From: Chryseobacterium phosphatilyticum
GTDB lineage: Bacteria; Bacteroidota; Bacteroidia; Flavobacteriales; Weeksellaceae
Reading direction: 5' to 3'
Assembly (NCBI RefSeq): GCF_002899825.2
Contig: NZ_PPED02000001.1
Location: forward strand, 1,364,001 to 1,428,000
DNA length: 64,000 nt
Part shown: positions 18,285-27,477 of the stretch, one piece after another
Position numbering within the stretch: the first letter of the stretch is position 1
Layout: each line of letters starts with the position of its first letter
The notes under the pieces: model-generated
Told to the model about the DNA's origin: nothing
The model's input: only the letters and a program-made list of their open reading frames with translations
Databases searched by the model: none
Program-made: the position numbers and the translations under genes

Positions 18285-18698
18285 CTATTTCTTCTCAATC
18301 AACCTCTCCAGCCTCCCCATCATCTCATCCTTCTCCTTCAGCATACGCTCATAAAGCTCAATCTTCTCATCATACAATTCTACAATTTTGTCAATTGGAT
18401 TAAATGTAGGATAATGATTATACATAAAACCTGTAGCATTATCACTGGCTGTAAACGTATTAGAAATAATATTCACCGCCTGCTCCTCATCAAAATTCTG
18501 AAACGCTTCCACCGGAATTTTCAATACTTCGGAAATTCTTTTCAGTAAAGGGTCTTCAATAATTTCTTTCTGTTCCAACAGAGAAACTTTCTTCTGGTTC
18601 CAGTCGTCTCCAAGGTCAAGAGCCAATGCTTCCTGCTTGATGCCCAGCATTTCCCTGAATCGTTTTACATTGCGGCCCTGATGTATTTTATGTTCCAT
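18285..18698 (-). CDS. XRE/HTH-type transcriptional regulator with C-terminal coiled coil
   Basis: A 137-residue protein. The N-terminal Cro/C1-type helix-turn-helix (about residues 8-65, with RFREMLGIKQEALALDLG, then a KKVSLLEQ recognition region) is followed by a linker and a charged C-terminal helix (ELYDEKIELYERMLKEKDEMM) likely to dimerise. It points towards hsdS and away from mcrB, so its own promoter lies in the 339-base gap shared with mcrB. It could control mcrBC, itself, or the R-M genes in trans. Short XRE proteins of this build are common in Bacteroidota, often without a restriction link, so the regulatory target is open. Confidence 0.85.
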   Translation of the reverse strand: MEHKIHQGRNVKRFREMLGIKQEALALDLGDDWNQKKVSLLEQKEIIEDPLLKRISEVLKIPVEAFQNFDEEQAVNIISNTFTASDNATGFMYNHYPTFNPIDKIVELYDEKIELYERMLKEKDEMMGRLERLIEKK

Positions 18699-19037
18699 GA
18701 CAATTCAACTTTTATGAAGAGTTAAATATAGAAAAATATCTGCAAAAAAGGCTTTAAAAAAGCAGACGAAATCTGTTTTTTCCGTTGTGCCAGATTTAAA
18801 TGATTGAATTTCTGAAATAAGAGCATCTTGGCCAAAAATTTTACGCTTTCCCGTAATCATGCCTTAAAGATTTTCCTTATTATTGTAATCTATACACTAC
18901 AAATACATGAAAACTAATATCATTGATGCTTTAATACCTTAGAAAGTATCTTTCAATTTTAAAAACTTATCATTTTATCAACGACCCGTTCATGATGTAG
19001 TAATAAATTATATCTATACAGAAAACTAAAAACCAAC
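18699..19037. other. Divergent intergenic region between the XRE gene and mcrB
   Basis: 339 AT-rich bases holding the start regions of two divergent genes. No open frame of note, no strong inverted repeat and no exact TAnnTTTG box upstream of mcrB were found by eye. Confidence 0.5.
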
Positions 19038-20948
19038 ATGACTTTTACAGAATTAATTGACGAAATAGAGATTTGGGATGACTGGCGGGGAAAATACAAC
19101 CGTTTTGTACCCCAGTTTGTCTCGGAGGCAAGCACAGGGAAAAATTGGGAAGATTGGGATCAGGATATATTCTATGAATTTTTTATGCGCCCCGGAGATC
19201 AGTGTGTTTCTTCTTTGAAACAAGGATACTTTACCCATGAAGAAAGAGATCTGATCAAAGAAAAATGGACTGAGCTTTCTGTATTATTACAGAAAATTGC
19301 CATAAGCCAGGAACAACCTTTATTTGACACTTACTACCAGATCAAAGAGCTGATCAGAAAATGTACTTATAATAATAAAAAAGCCGCTACCAACAGACTG
19401 ATTGCAAGTTTGCAGCCTCAGCTATTATGTACCATTGTTAATGAAGATAAATTGAGAGGTTTAATCTATCTTCTGAACAAAAATGTTGAGGATTTTGAAC
19501 TGAAACTTACCTATGACTGGTTTCAGGACAGCTACAACCTTCTTCAGATTTTCAAAGAAAAACTCAACAAAGACGTTTATGAAATTGTAACCCTTCCATG
19601 GCAGGTTTACGATTATTTTCAGGAACAAAACACCCCATCTTCTATAGAACAAAATGATATGAGTGAAAATAAACTGGACCAGCAGATCCAAATTTTAGAA
19701 TATAAAAAACAAATCATCCTTCAAGGTCCTCCGGGAACCGGAAAAACAAGAATGGCCAGGGAGTTGGCTGTTAAGCTACTCGGATTACCGTCAACAGAAG
19801 AATTAAAAGACAATCCACAATTCAAAATCATCCAGTTTCATCCCAGCTACTCTTACGAAGATTTTGTAAGAGGCATAGTTTCCAAGCCTAATGAAGACGG
19901 AGATGGCATACTTTTTAAAGCTGAAAACAGAATTCTCGCTGAGTTTGCTCACACCGCATTACAAAATTATAAGGCATCAAAAACTACAGTTGATACCATC
20001 ATATCGGAAGATATTTTTGATGTCTTTATTGAAAAAATAAAAGATGAAATGGCCGAAAACGACCACCACCAATACCCTCTTACCAATTCAGTGTATTTAT
20101 TTTCTTCAGATGAAACCAAATTCAAATATAAAGGGGATAACTGGGAGGCTCATAAAAATGGTTTAAATATGAAGTTTTCGGAATTAAGACTTATTATTGA
20201 ATCCGGAGCACAAGAAAGACAGGACATTAAGAAAATGTCTCAAGTTGAAGAGAAAACAAGACAACATGCCACCTATTTCATGAAGGTTGTTGAGAAGTAC
20301 TATGAATTTAAGCAAACTTATCAGCCTGAAGTAGTATTTGCAGAAACAGTAATATTAAAGAATTATGTGCTTGTTATTGATGAAATTAACCGGGCTAATT
20401 TATCCTCCGTACTGGGAGAACTCATCTATGCATTGGAATATCGTGGAAAAGCAGTGGAAAGCATATATGCCATTGAAGATGCCACCAATGAAGTTAAAAA
20501 TAAACTGATCCTCCCTCCCAACCTATACATCATAGGCACCATGAATACGGCAGACCGCAGTGTAGGTCATATTGATTATGCGATAAGAAGGCGTTTTGCT
20601 TTTATTGAGGTATTGCCTGAACCTCTGGAAGATGATGATCGTATTCATTTTAATACAGAAGGATTCAAAAAAGTTTCGGGCCTATTCAAAAATGGAAATG
20701 TAAGTGGTGAATTTGAAGCGAAGGATGTTCAACTGGGACACAGTTATTTTATTGCTAAAAAAGAAGATATCAGAGCTGACCAGACAAAAGAGGACATTTT
20801 CAATATGAAGATGGATTATGAAGTGGTTCCTATTCTTCTGGAGTATGTGAAAGATGGTGTTCTTATCGGAACTTTCGAGGATAAGGAGGACAACAATAAA
20901 AAATATGAGATCAAAGACTATATCAATACCCTGAAAACAAATAATTAA
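19038..20948 (+). CDS. mcrB: McrB-type AAA+ GTPase of a modification-dependent restriction system
   Basis: A 636-residue protein. The N-terminal about 200 residues form an unrecognised, probably DNA-sensing domain unlike the E. coli McrB N-domain in appearance. The AAA+ motor follows: Walker A GPPGTGKT from Gly230, Walker B IDEINRA (Asp448, Glu449) and the McrB signature MNTADRS at 502-508, which marks the GTP-using McrB branch. A long insertion (about 310-430) separates Walker A from Walker B. McrB rings recognise modified or foreign DNA and drive the McrC nuclease. The stop overlaps the mcrC start by one base. With the adjacent type I system this gives opposed strategies: one cuts unmethylated DNA, the other probably cuts modified DNA. 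Confidence 0.92.
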   Translation: MTFTELIDEIEIWDDWRGKYNRFVPQFVSEASTGKNWEDWDQDIFYEFFMRPGDQCVSSLKQGYFTHEERDLIKEKWTELSVLLQKIAISQEQPLFDTYYQIKELIRKCTYNNKKAATNRLIASLQPQLLCTIVNEDKLRGLIYLLNKNVEDFELKLTYDWFQDSYNLLQIFKEKLNKDVYEIVTLPWQVYDYFQEQNTPSSIEQNDMSENKLDQQIQILEYKKQIILQGPPGTGKTRMARELAVKLLGLPSTEELKDNPQFKIIQFHPSYSYEDFVRGIVSKPNEDGDGILFKAENRILAEFAHTALQNYKASKTTVDTIISEDIFDVFIEKIKDEMAENDHHQYPLTNSVYLFSSDETKFKYKGDNWEAHKNGLNMKFSELRLIIESGAQERQDIKKMSQVEEKTRQHATYFMKVVEKYYEFKQTYQPEVVFAETVILKNYVLVIDEINRANLSSVLGELIYALEYRGKAVESIYAIEDATNEVKNKLILPPNLYIIGTMNTADRSVGHIDYAIRRRFAFIEVLPEPLEDDDRIHFNTEGFKKVSGLFKNGNVSGEFEAKDVQLGHSYFIAKKEDIRADQTKEDIFNMKMDYEVVPILLEYVKDGVLIGTFEDKEDNNKKYEIKDYINTLKTNN

Positions 20949-22405
20949 TGGGAATTTTACTTTCGGAACATAAAAGTTTTCTGATCAGAAGAGGTATTCC
21001 CGAAGAACCTGTTGCAGACCTTCAGGATGAGCTTCATCTTGATGATGAGTCTTTTCAGTTATTTGATACCTTAGAAAGTAAACCATTCAATCGTCAGTCT
21101 TTTTCTTTTTCGGTGATAAAAGAAGAAAACCATTGCAAGATTAAGGCAGATTATTTTGTAGGCATCGATTGGCTGGGAAATACGGGCAGAACGATATACG
21201 TTGAACCTAAGATGAATGTGGGGTTATCAGAATATTTCAGAAACTGTCTCAATGAGGAAGAAAATTCTACTGAAATTCCTGAAGAGTTTAATCGTGAGGA
21301 GAAAGCAGCAACCAGGGAAGTGAACTACCTTACGATTCTTCTGGATATCATGTCTCTGCCGGAAACATCCCGATATTCCAAGGACGTGGTCAAGATCGAC
21401 TGGAAGGTCCCCCCCATTACAATTGATCAGAAAGATGACCGTTTAACACCCTTTCTGATTGTACAGTTTTTACAACACCTAAAAACAATTGTTCGGAAAG
21501 GGCTGAAAAAATCCTACTATAAAGTTCAGGAAAACCTTAACAGTAAGGTGAAAGGGAAAATATTAGTTGGGAAGCATATAAAAAAGAATGTATTTAAAAA
21601 CAGATTAACCTCTACTTTCTGTGAGTTTCAGGTCTTTGGGGAAGATCATCTGGAGAACCGTTTTTTAAAGAAGGTGTTAGAGTTTGTGGTCAGCTATATC
21701 GGGAATAATTCATCATTATTTCCTTCAGAATCAGATTTACAAGCCATTAAAGATATTCTCAATTATTGCAGACCAGCTTTTGAACATATCAGCAGTGATG
21801 CCGATGAATACCAACTGAAAAACATCAGGAAAAACCCTTTCTTCAATGAATATGGAGAGGCCATCAGGATCGGGCAGCTTATCCTGAAGCGCTTTTCATA
21901 TAATATTACCAAAACAACGCAGAAGAAAATAGAAACCCCACCCTTCTGGATTGATATGCCGGGATTATTTGAATTGCATTTTTATTATCAGTTGGTAAAG
22001 GCCAACCCCAAAGATAAGCAGTACATCCATTATCAGTTTAGAACGTATGGGAATCATCTGGATTTTCTGATCAGTAAACCCGGATGTGAAATGGTAATTG
22101 ATACAAAATATAAGCTGAAATACACGAAAAGCCATATTCATAAGGATATCCGACAGGTTTCAGGATATTCCCGTCTGAAAAAGGTTATCAATGAATTGAA
22201 AAGTAAAAATGACGCTTGGGATGAAAACCAAATCATGGATTGCCTCATTATTTACCCTTACCTTGATAGTGAAAATAGCCACTCACCCACATTATTATCT
22301 GATTTTTCTCTTGATAACATTAAAAAGCAATTTGAAAAACCTGAAAATCAGATTATGGCTTATCATAAAGTTTTTAAATTGGGGATGAGTTTGCCTTTGC
22401 TTTAA
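20948..22405 (+). CDS. mcrC: McrC-type nuclease subunit
   Basis: A 485-residue McrC-like protein. The C-terminal PD-(D/E)xK nuclease core shows Asp372 in HLDFLIS and Asp385-x-Lys387 in VIDTKYK, with a conserved QVSGYSR helix after it. The long N-terminal part (about 1-330) contacts the McrB ring in characterised systems. Start and stop are coupled to mcrB by a one-base overlap (TAATG). The length is larger than the E. coli protein (about 350) but normal for this subfamily. Base composition is close to mcrB and less AT-rich than hsdRMS, so the two restriction systems probably arrived separately. Confidence 0.92.
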   Translation: MGILLSEHKSFLIRRGIPEEPVADLQDELHLDDESFQLFDTLESKPFNRQSFSFSVIKEENHCKIKADYFVGIDWLGNTGRTIYVEPKMNVGLSEYFRNCLNEEENSTEIPEEFNREEKAATREVNYLTILLDIMSLPETSRYSKDVVKIDWKVPPITIDQKDDRLTPFLIVQFLQHLKTIVRKGLKKSYYKVQENLNSKVKGKILVGKHIKKNVFKNRLTSTFCEFQVFGEDHLENRFLKKVLEFVVSYIGNNSSLFPSESDLQAIKDILNYCRPAFEHISSDADEYQLKNIRKNPFFNEYGEAIRIGQLILKRFSYNITKTTQKKIETPPFWIDMPGLFELHFYYQLVKANPKDKQYIHYQFRTYGNHLDFLISKPGCEMVIDTKYKLKYTKSHIHKDIRQVSGYSRLKKVINELKSKNDAWDENQIMDCLIIYPYLDSENSHSPTLLSDFSLDNIKKQFEKPENQIMAYHKVFKLGMSLPLL

Positions 22406-22439
22406 CTTTTGCATTCAAATAATTATTCCGACATAAAAC

Positions 22440-22465
22440 CGGCCGCTGAGATTCCTCAGCGGCCG
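22440..22465 (+). terminator. Strong GC-rich hairpin after mcrC
   Basis: A perfect 11-bp stem (CGGCCGCTGAG / CTCAGCGGCCG) with loop ATTC, 35 bases after the mcrC stop. The T-run after it is weak (ATTCTTG), so it is a likely but not classical terminator. Confidence 0.7.
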
Positions 22466-22849
22466 ATTCTTGAAAATAGATATAATGAGTGTATTAATCG
22501 TATGAGTATCTATAAGAAAGCTGTTACCTCCTTCGGATTGGTGATTCTAAAACGTTTCCGTATTGTACATCTGACGTTCTTGCAAACGTAGTATCACAAC
22601 AACGTATTTTTTCATTAGAAAATATTGAATTTCATAAGCTTTTGTATAGATGATGGTTATGTTATTTTTATTTTTCACTAATATAGGAAATATTTCAATA
22701 CAAAACTTATTTATATTATTGATTTTTAAACACTTTCAATGAATTAAACTAAAATTATACGCCATTCATAATACTTTAACACTTAGTATGAAGCGTGCTC
22801 AGATAAATTTTTGTTCTTTTGCAAAAGTTTTAATTTATTAAGTAAGTGC
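22466..22849. other. AT-rich intergenic region before the acyltransferase gene
   Basis: About 380 bases with no convincing gene. A TTG-started 60-codon frame (22409-22591) spans the hairpin and is not credible. The promoter of the next gene should lie near its right end; the ATTTTTGTTC stretch near 22807-22817 only loosely resembles a -7 box. Confidence 0.5.
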
Positions 22850-23983
22850 ATGTCGAAGTTTGATGAAATCCGGTATTTTTATGATCATGAAGTGAATGAA
22901 AAGCTGGGAAGTGTAGCCCGCGACCCTATGATGAAGGCATTGATGAATTTTACTTTTCCGGACACGGATGAACAGATCTGGCTGGAACAGTTTAAAAACA
23001 TCAATTCCATTAGTGATTTCCAGCATAAGGTCATTGCACATACCGTTCGTCAGATTCTTGCAAAAAGTTCTGATGGTTTAACGACCTCCGGGTTTGAAAA
23101 ATTAGATAAAAACACCCCTTACCTATTCATTTCAAATCACAGGGATATCGTACTGGATACGTCATTGCTGAATCTTGTGTTGCTGGAAAAAGGTCTTATT
23201 ATGACTGCCTCAGCTATTGGTGATAACCTGGTCCGCAAAAGCTTTCTGAATGTATTGGCGAAACTGAACCGAAACTTTTTAGTACAAAGAGGTTTATCAA
23301 TTCGTGAGCAGCTTACGAGTTCACAGACCATGTCTGAATATATTGAACAGCAATTGCATCACGAAAAAAGCTCCGTATGGATTGCGCAGCGCGAAGGTCG
23401 TGCCAAAGATGGTAATGATTCAACGCAACAGGGTGTTCTAAAAATGCTGGCTATGGCGGCCGGAGATCAGTCGGTAACGGACTATTTTAAAACGTTAAGA
23501 ATTGTTCCGGTTTCCATCTCATACGAATATGACCCTACCGATTCTTTAAAAATGCCTCAGTTGCTGGCTCAGCACAGAGAAGAACAATATGTAAAAGGTA
23601 AAAATGAAGATTTTACCACCATGCTGAGCGGAATTCTAGGACAAAAGAAAAGAATACATCTTCATGCCGGTGATGTTCTGGATACGGAACTGGATGAAAT
23701 TGCTGCTACAATTGACAATAAAAACAAGCAGCTTCAGGCAATAGCGCAGGTGATTGACCGGTCAATCATTGAGAATTATAAGCTTTGGCCTACCAAATAT
23801 ATTGCATACGATCTGCTTCACAATACCGGTACGTATGCCTCAGAATACACGGAACAGGAAAAGCAATTGTTTATCCGAAGACTGGAAATGCGTATTGACC
23901 CATCTGATCCGGTTTCTAAGGAATTTTTCCTGACGATGTATGCCAATCCTCTGATCAATAAAATAAAAGCTCAGAATATCTGA
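22850..23983 (+). CDS. PlsC/PlsB-type glycerophosphate acyltransferase-like protein
   Basis: A 377-residue protein if started at ATG 22850, which is preferred to an upstream TTG at 22811 that adds 13 unlikely residues. It has the acyltransferase motif NHRDIVLD (NHxxxxD, about residues 95-102) and later a QREGRAKDG block, the second acyl-acceptor motif (EGxR/EGRxK type). Such enzymes acylate glycerol-3-phosphate or lysophosphatidate in phospholipid synthesis. No clear membrane helix is present, so it is probably peripheral on the inner membrane. It stands alone, with a strong terminator after it. Confidence 0.85.
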   Translation: MSKFDEIRYFYDHEVNEKLGSVARDPMMKALMNFTFPDTDEQIWLEQFKNINSISDFQHKVIAHTVRQILAKSSDGLTTSGFEKLDKNTPYLFISNHRDIVLDTSLLNLVLLEKGLIMTASAIGDNLVRKSFLNVLAKLNRNFLVQRGLSIREQLTSSQTMSEYIEQQLHHEKSSVWIAQREGRAKDGNDSTQQGVLKMLAMAAGDQSVTDYFKTLRIVPVSISYEYDPTDSLKMPQLLAQHREEQYVKGKNEDFTTMLSGILGQKKRIHLHAGDVLDTELDEIAATIDNKNKQLQAIAQVIDRSIIENYKLWPTKYIAYDLLHNTGTYASEYTEQEKQLFIRRLEMRIDPSDPVSKEFFLTMYANPLINKIKAQNI

Positions 23984-24027
23984 TTTTCTGATCAAAAACT
24001 TTACAATAAAATATCCTTTAAAGCTAT

Positions 24028-24058
24028 AAATACACGAATAAAAAATATTCGTGTATTT
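24028..24058 (+). terminator. Terminator after the acyltransferase gene
   Basis: A perfect 13-bp AT-rich stem (AAATACACGAATA / TATTCGTGTATTT) around a 5-A loop, 44 bases after the stop. Confidence 0.75.
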
Positions 24059-24209
24059 GTGGCAAAAAATGAATCATTTCCCTGTATTACGAAAAGAGTA
24101 CACCCTTTTACGGGTTTCCGTAATTTTTCTCTGTCAGTTGTTTGTAGTTTCGGACATTATAAAACATAGTGTTTTGATCAACTTTCATTCTAAAAACAAC
24201 TGACCTATT

Positions 24210-25238
24210 ATGAATAAAAAAATAACTCCTGCAGATCTCTTTCTGGGAATTCTTGCATTACTTCTCATCAGCGTAAGCTTTTATCAGACATGGCTCGGGC
24301 TTCAGCAGATTTTTGGCCCTGCATCATTCGTCATTGCTTTAGTTCTTTCATTGCTCCTTCTGTTTCTTTGCTGGATGCTGAGAAATGCCAAGCTGGAGGG
24401 TAAACCTACCGGAAGTCTGGTAGGAATTTATATTTTCATTGCTTCTTTTTGCTTCATTGCCAATTTTAATGCCCTGTACACAAGGTTTATGAGAACAGAT
24501 ATTTATACCGATGAACTCAGAGACATCAATAAAAGTTTCACAACACTGGAAAATGATGTGGAATCCAAATTAAGCTATAAATACAACAAAGTAACCACCC
24601 AAAATATTGAGATTAAAAAGAAGCAGCTCATGGAACAAATCAAAGACCCAGGCAACAAAGGAATCGGAACCCGTGCTCAGTCTTTGATCAGAGACATTGA
24701 GAAAATGACCGGTCAGAAAGTGGATTTACTGACTCCGGTAGGTAATGATTATGAAGATCTATCAGAAAGAATGGGACGCCAGATCGATAATATGATCTCG
24801 GATTTGTCACCCGAAGAAAGAGCGTTAAAAACCGATATCAACAACGCTTCTCTGAAATGGAACAAAAATATCCAGGATCTTCTTTTGCTATCCAAGAAAG
24901 AGAAAGATGAAATGTCCCAGGGTCTGATTGACGAATCATTAGCAGACTATAACAAGCTGGGAAGCAGAGCACAGACCGTTTTAGGAAATGAAAAACTTCA
25001 TTTTGAGCCTGCAGTATCACAGACCCAACAGGTCGGGAAAATAGGTTTTGCTTTCGAACATGCCATCAAGAACTTCGGAATGTATCAATTTGTAGTGCTT
25101 GCAGGCTGCATCTTACTCGATTTTGTGATTGTCATTATCATATTATTGGTCACCACTCCGGGAGGATACAACAGAAATAGCGGAGGCAGTGTATTCAGCA
25201 ATAAAAGAAGTGGTAAAACTATAATTCCCAACAACTAA
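24210..25238 (+). CDS. Uncharacterised four-TM protein with a large central domain; first gene of a three-gene unit
   Basis: A 342-residue protein I do not recognise. Three hydrophobic segments lie near the N-terminus (about 8-28, 36-56 and 66-90), then about 190 charged, helix-rich residues (about 95-285; IKKKQLMEQIKDPGNKG, then DLSERMGRQIDNMIS), then a last TM segment (about 296-318) and a short Gly/Ser/Lys tail. With four TM segments and a basic C-terminus facing the cytoplasm, the central domain would lie outside the inner membrane. It begins a unit with the P-loop protein (gap 3 bases) and the coiled-coil protein (1-base overlap). The layout suggests a membrane complex with a cytoplasmic NTPase. 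Confidence 0.7.
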   Translation: MNKKITPADLFLGILALLLISVSFYQTWLGLQQIFGPASFVIALVLSLLLLFLCWMLRNAKLEGKPTGSLVGIYIFIASFCFIANFNALYTRFMRTDIYTDELRDINKSFTTLENDVESKLSYKYNKVTTQNIEIKKKQLMEQIKDPGNKGIGTRAQSLIRDIEKMTGQKVDLLTPVGNDYEDLSERMGRQIDNMISDLSPEERALKTDINNASLKWNKNIQDLLLLSKKEKDEMSQGLIDESLADYNKLGSRAQTVLGNEKLHFEPAVSQTQQVGKIGFAFEHAIKNFGMYQFVVLAGCILLDFVIVIIILLVTTPGGYNRNSGGSVFSNKRSGKTIIPNN

Positions 25239-25241
25239 ACC

Positions 25242-26174
25242 ATGGAAACTCAAGATCATTTAAAACCTCTGTCTTTTGACACCGAAACGGAAGAAGTATT
25301 AAAACCTCTTTCATTTGAATTTAAAAAAGATACTCCTGAAGATTTTGTCCCTATCGCAAAGACCATTTCCAACGATATAAAAAACAAAGAAAGTAATTTT
25401 GTTTTCTTCTTTGGAACAGCAGAATCAGGGAAATCGGTGATTCTTTCTTCGATGCTGTATTACCTCAGATCTTATGCAGGTGTTTTAAGACCTAAACTAG
25501 GAACCCCAAATTCAAAAGAAGCTAATGTACTCCTCTCAGATTTTTTTGAGAATATACGTCAGGGGATCCTCCCCAACAGAACAACAAGAGATCAGGTAAC
25601 CCGTCTGGATCTGGTTTTTGAACCCAATAATAAGTCTAAAAAGGTGGTACCGATTGACCTGACTTTTTTGGAAACTTCCGGTGAAAATCATAATGATATC
25701 CGAAGAGGAGGTAGCTATCACAGCAGTATAGAATCGTTTCTGAATGCCAATATTCCGCTTACTTTTATCATCGTTACAAGTTATGAATCTGCTTATAAAG
25801 ATGATTCTCTGATCAATGAATTCCTCGATGAACTGGAAAGAAAAGGGAAAAATCTAAAATCTGTCAATGCCATACTGGTTGTTTCAAAATGGGATAAATC
25901 CGGAAGAATGGATGTGGAAAGTGCTGAAGAACTCGACAACTTTATCGCAGAGCGACTTCCCATGACCTCACAGCGGATTGATACCTACGGATTGAGCAAA
26001 ACCTACTATACCATCGGAAGCCTTCAGAATGCCACCGGGCAGGAAAAAATTGATTTACTGAATCTCTCTACAGCAGAAGTCTTATCGAAATGGTTGTACA
26101 GAAGCATTATAGGATATGATCTGGACTATGAAGGAACATTTTGGGAACGTTTAAAATTTAGTTTTACAAGTTAA
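25242..26174 (+). CDS. Uncharacterised GTPase-like P-loop NTPase; second gene of the three-gene unit
   Basis: A 310-residue soluble protein. Residues 1-30 carry a duplicated LKPLSF(D/E) segment. The P-loop GTAESGKS (about 58-65) is a GxxxxGK[S/T] Walker A. A later LTFLETSGEN stretch sits where a GTPase DxxG switch would be, with Glu replacing Asp, and VVSKWD sits where the base-specifying NKxD would be. This order (G1, G3-like, G4-like) suggests a divergent TRAFAC-class GTPase, though purine preference cannot be fixed. It lacks AAA+ signatures. It is flanked by two membrane proteins with a 3-base gap and a 1-base overlap, so it is probably recruited to the membrane by them. Confidence 0.75.
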   Translation: METQDHLKPLSFDTETEEVLKPLSFEFKKDTPEDFVPIAKTISNDIKNKESNFVFFFGTAESGKSVILSSMLYYLRSYAGVLRPKLGTPNSKEANVLLSDFFENIRQGILPNRTTRDQVTRLDLVFEPNNKSKKVVPIDLTFLETSGENHNDIRRGGSYHSSIESFLNANIPLTFIIVTSYESAYKDDSLINEFLDELERKGKNLKSVNAILVVSKWDKSGRMDVESAEELDNFIAERLPMTSQRIDTYGLSKTYYTIGSLQNATGQEKIDLLNLSTAEVLSKWLYRSIIGYDLDYEGTFWERLKFSFTS

Positions 26175-27406
26175 TGAACACAACTTATTTTTTCTCCGCA
26201 TTTGGCACTTTTGGAAACCCGTACGGTTTCAGACAATCCTTTTTTTTGGGTGGAAATAAAGCCATTGCAACAGAGATCCGGACTTATGATTTAAAAACAG
26301 ATGCTATTAAGCTCTTTCCTCAAAGCAGCATTTACTCAATACGAAAAGATATTGCCGGTGGATGTAATCTGATCTCTTATTCAGTCTACAAATTTGCAAA
26401 AGAACAGAATTCAGACAGAGGAGGAACATTTGTGGGCTCAAGTCTCATTTTCATTGAGAAAACGGCTCCGGAAACTATTGTAATCAATACTCTGAATGAT
26501 TTCCAGCATCATCTTGAAAAAAATAATCTCTCAGAGGGGGTGATTACCGTCAATCATTCAGATAATTTTTCGATCAGAAAACCTAAAGATTTTGATAAAA
26601 TAGGATTTCATATAAAAGAAACTGAGGACCTCAATTTCAGCCATTCAACTCAAAATTACCTGGTCGTTTATTGTGAAACAGATGCCGTAAAACTACAGCC
26701 CTTTTTTAAGAAAGCTATAGAACTGTTGAATGTATATGATACAATCTATTTCACTCAAAGCCACGAAATAGCAGAATTTGTAAAACAAAAAGGAATTTTT
26801 AAAATTGTTGATGCATCTGGTTTTTATAAAGAAATTGAAAAGTTTCGTGAAGAAAAACTTCAGGAAGTTCAAAACTCTGTTGCTGAATTTGAAAGAGAAA
26901 AAGAGGGCTTAATCCATGAAAAAAAAGAAATTTTAACAAGTCTTACAAGACAGATTGAGCATAATGAGAGGAAACATCAGGAAAATGAGCTTAAAATAAA
27001 AGAATCCAGAAACGGACTTGAAGTCATCAGCAAAGAATACGATCAATATTCTGTACAAATTGAAGACATGATAAAAACACTTAAAATTGACGGCAAAGTA
27101 GAAGCTGCCAAAAAAAAGCATCGTGAACATAAAAACGTTTTCACCAATAGTATTAATCAATATAATAATATAGATTCTTTATATTCAGTGTCTTCCTCAG
27201 ATTTCAAAACTTCAACTACAGGGGAAAGCAGACCTATGGGAAGTCTTGTTGAATTTAACTCGGGACATCGCAGAAGTGAAGATAAAGAATTCAGATTGGA
27301 TGTTTTTAAGGTCGCAACACTCCTATTATCCCTGGTATTGATTGGGATTGTGATTTTCTGCTTTATATATCTGGATTTAGAAAAAAAATGGGGCTTTGGT
27401 ATATAA
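26174..27406 (+). CDS. Uncharacterised coiled-coil protein with C-terminal membrane anchor; third gene of the unit
   Basis: A 410-residue protein of no family I can name. The N-terminal globular domain (about 1-215) opens with SAFGTFGNPYGF. A long charged coiled coil follows (about 218-320: FREEKLQEVQN, EREKEGLIHEKKEILTSL), then a linker and one TM segment near the C-terminus (about 378-400). The orientation is that of a tail-anchored cytoplasmic protein. The NPYGFRQSFF opening recalls adaptor domains that partner conflict-type GTPases, but the match is too weak to assign. It overlaps the NTPase gene by one base. Confidence 0.68.
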   Translation: MNTTYFFSAFGTFGNPYGFRQSFFLGGNKAIATEIRTYDLKTDAIKLFPQSSIYSIRKDIAGGCNLISYSVYKFAKEQNSDRGGTFVGSSLIFIEKTAPETIVINTLNDFQHHLEKNNLSEGVITVNHSDNFSIRKPKDFDKIGFHIKETEDLNFSHSTQNYLVVYCETDAVKLQPFFKKAIELLNVYDTIYFTQSHEIAEFVKQKGIFKIVDASGFYKEIEKFREEKLQEVQNSVAEFEREKEGLIHEKKEILTSLTRQIEHNERKHQENELKIKESRNGLEVISKEYDQYSVQIEDMIKTLKIDGKVEAAKKKHREHKNVFTNSINQYNNIDSLYSVSSSDFKTSTTGESRPMGSLVEFNSGHRRSEDKEFRLDVFKVATLLLSLVLIGIVIFCFIYLDLEKKWGFGI

Positions 27407-27430
27407 AAGAAGCATAAGAAAGAATTATAT

Positions 27431-27450
27431 TTACGTTTTAAAAAACGTAA
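27431..27450. promoter_or_regulatory. 20-bp palindrome before the serine hydrolase gene
   Basis: TTACGTTTT-AA-AAAACGTAA is an exact inverted repeat, 24 bases after the three-gene unit and 28 bases before the next ATG. It lacks a following T-run on the plus strand, so an operator is more likely than a terminator. Confidence 0.5.
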
Positions 27451-27477
27451 CCGCCACCCTTATCTCAAAATAAACTG

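Noticed and set aside
22409..22591. 60-codon frame after mcrC
   Set aside because: It starts with TTG, spans the GC-rich hairpin and has no protein-like character.
24210..27406. Type VI secretion components (TssL/TssM) for the three-gene unit
   Set aside because: No TssM length, no OmpA-like domain, and no sheath or baseplate genes nearby.
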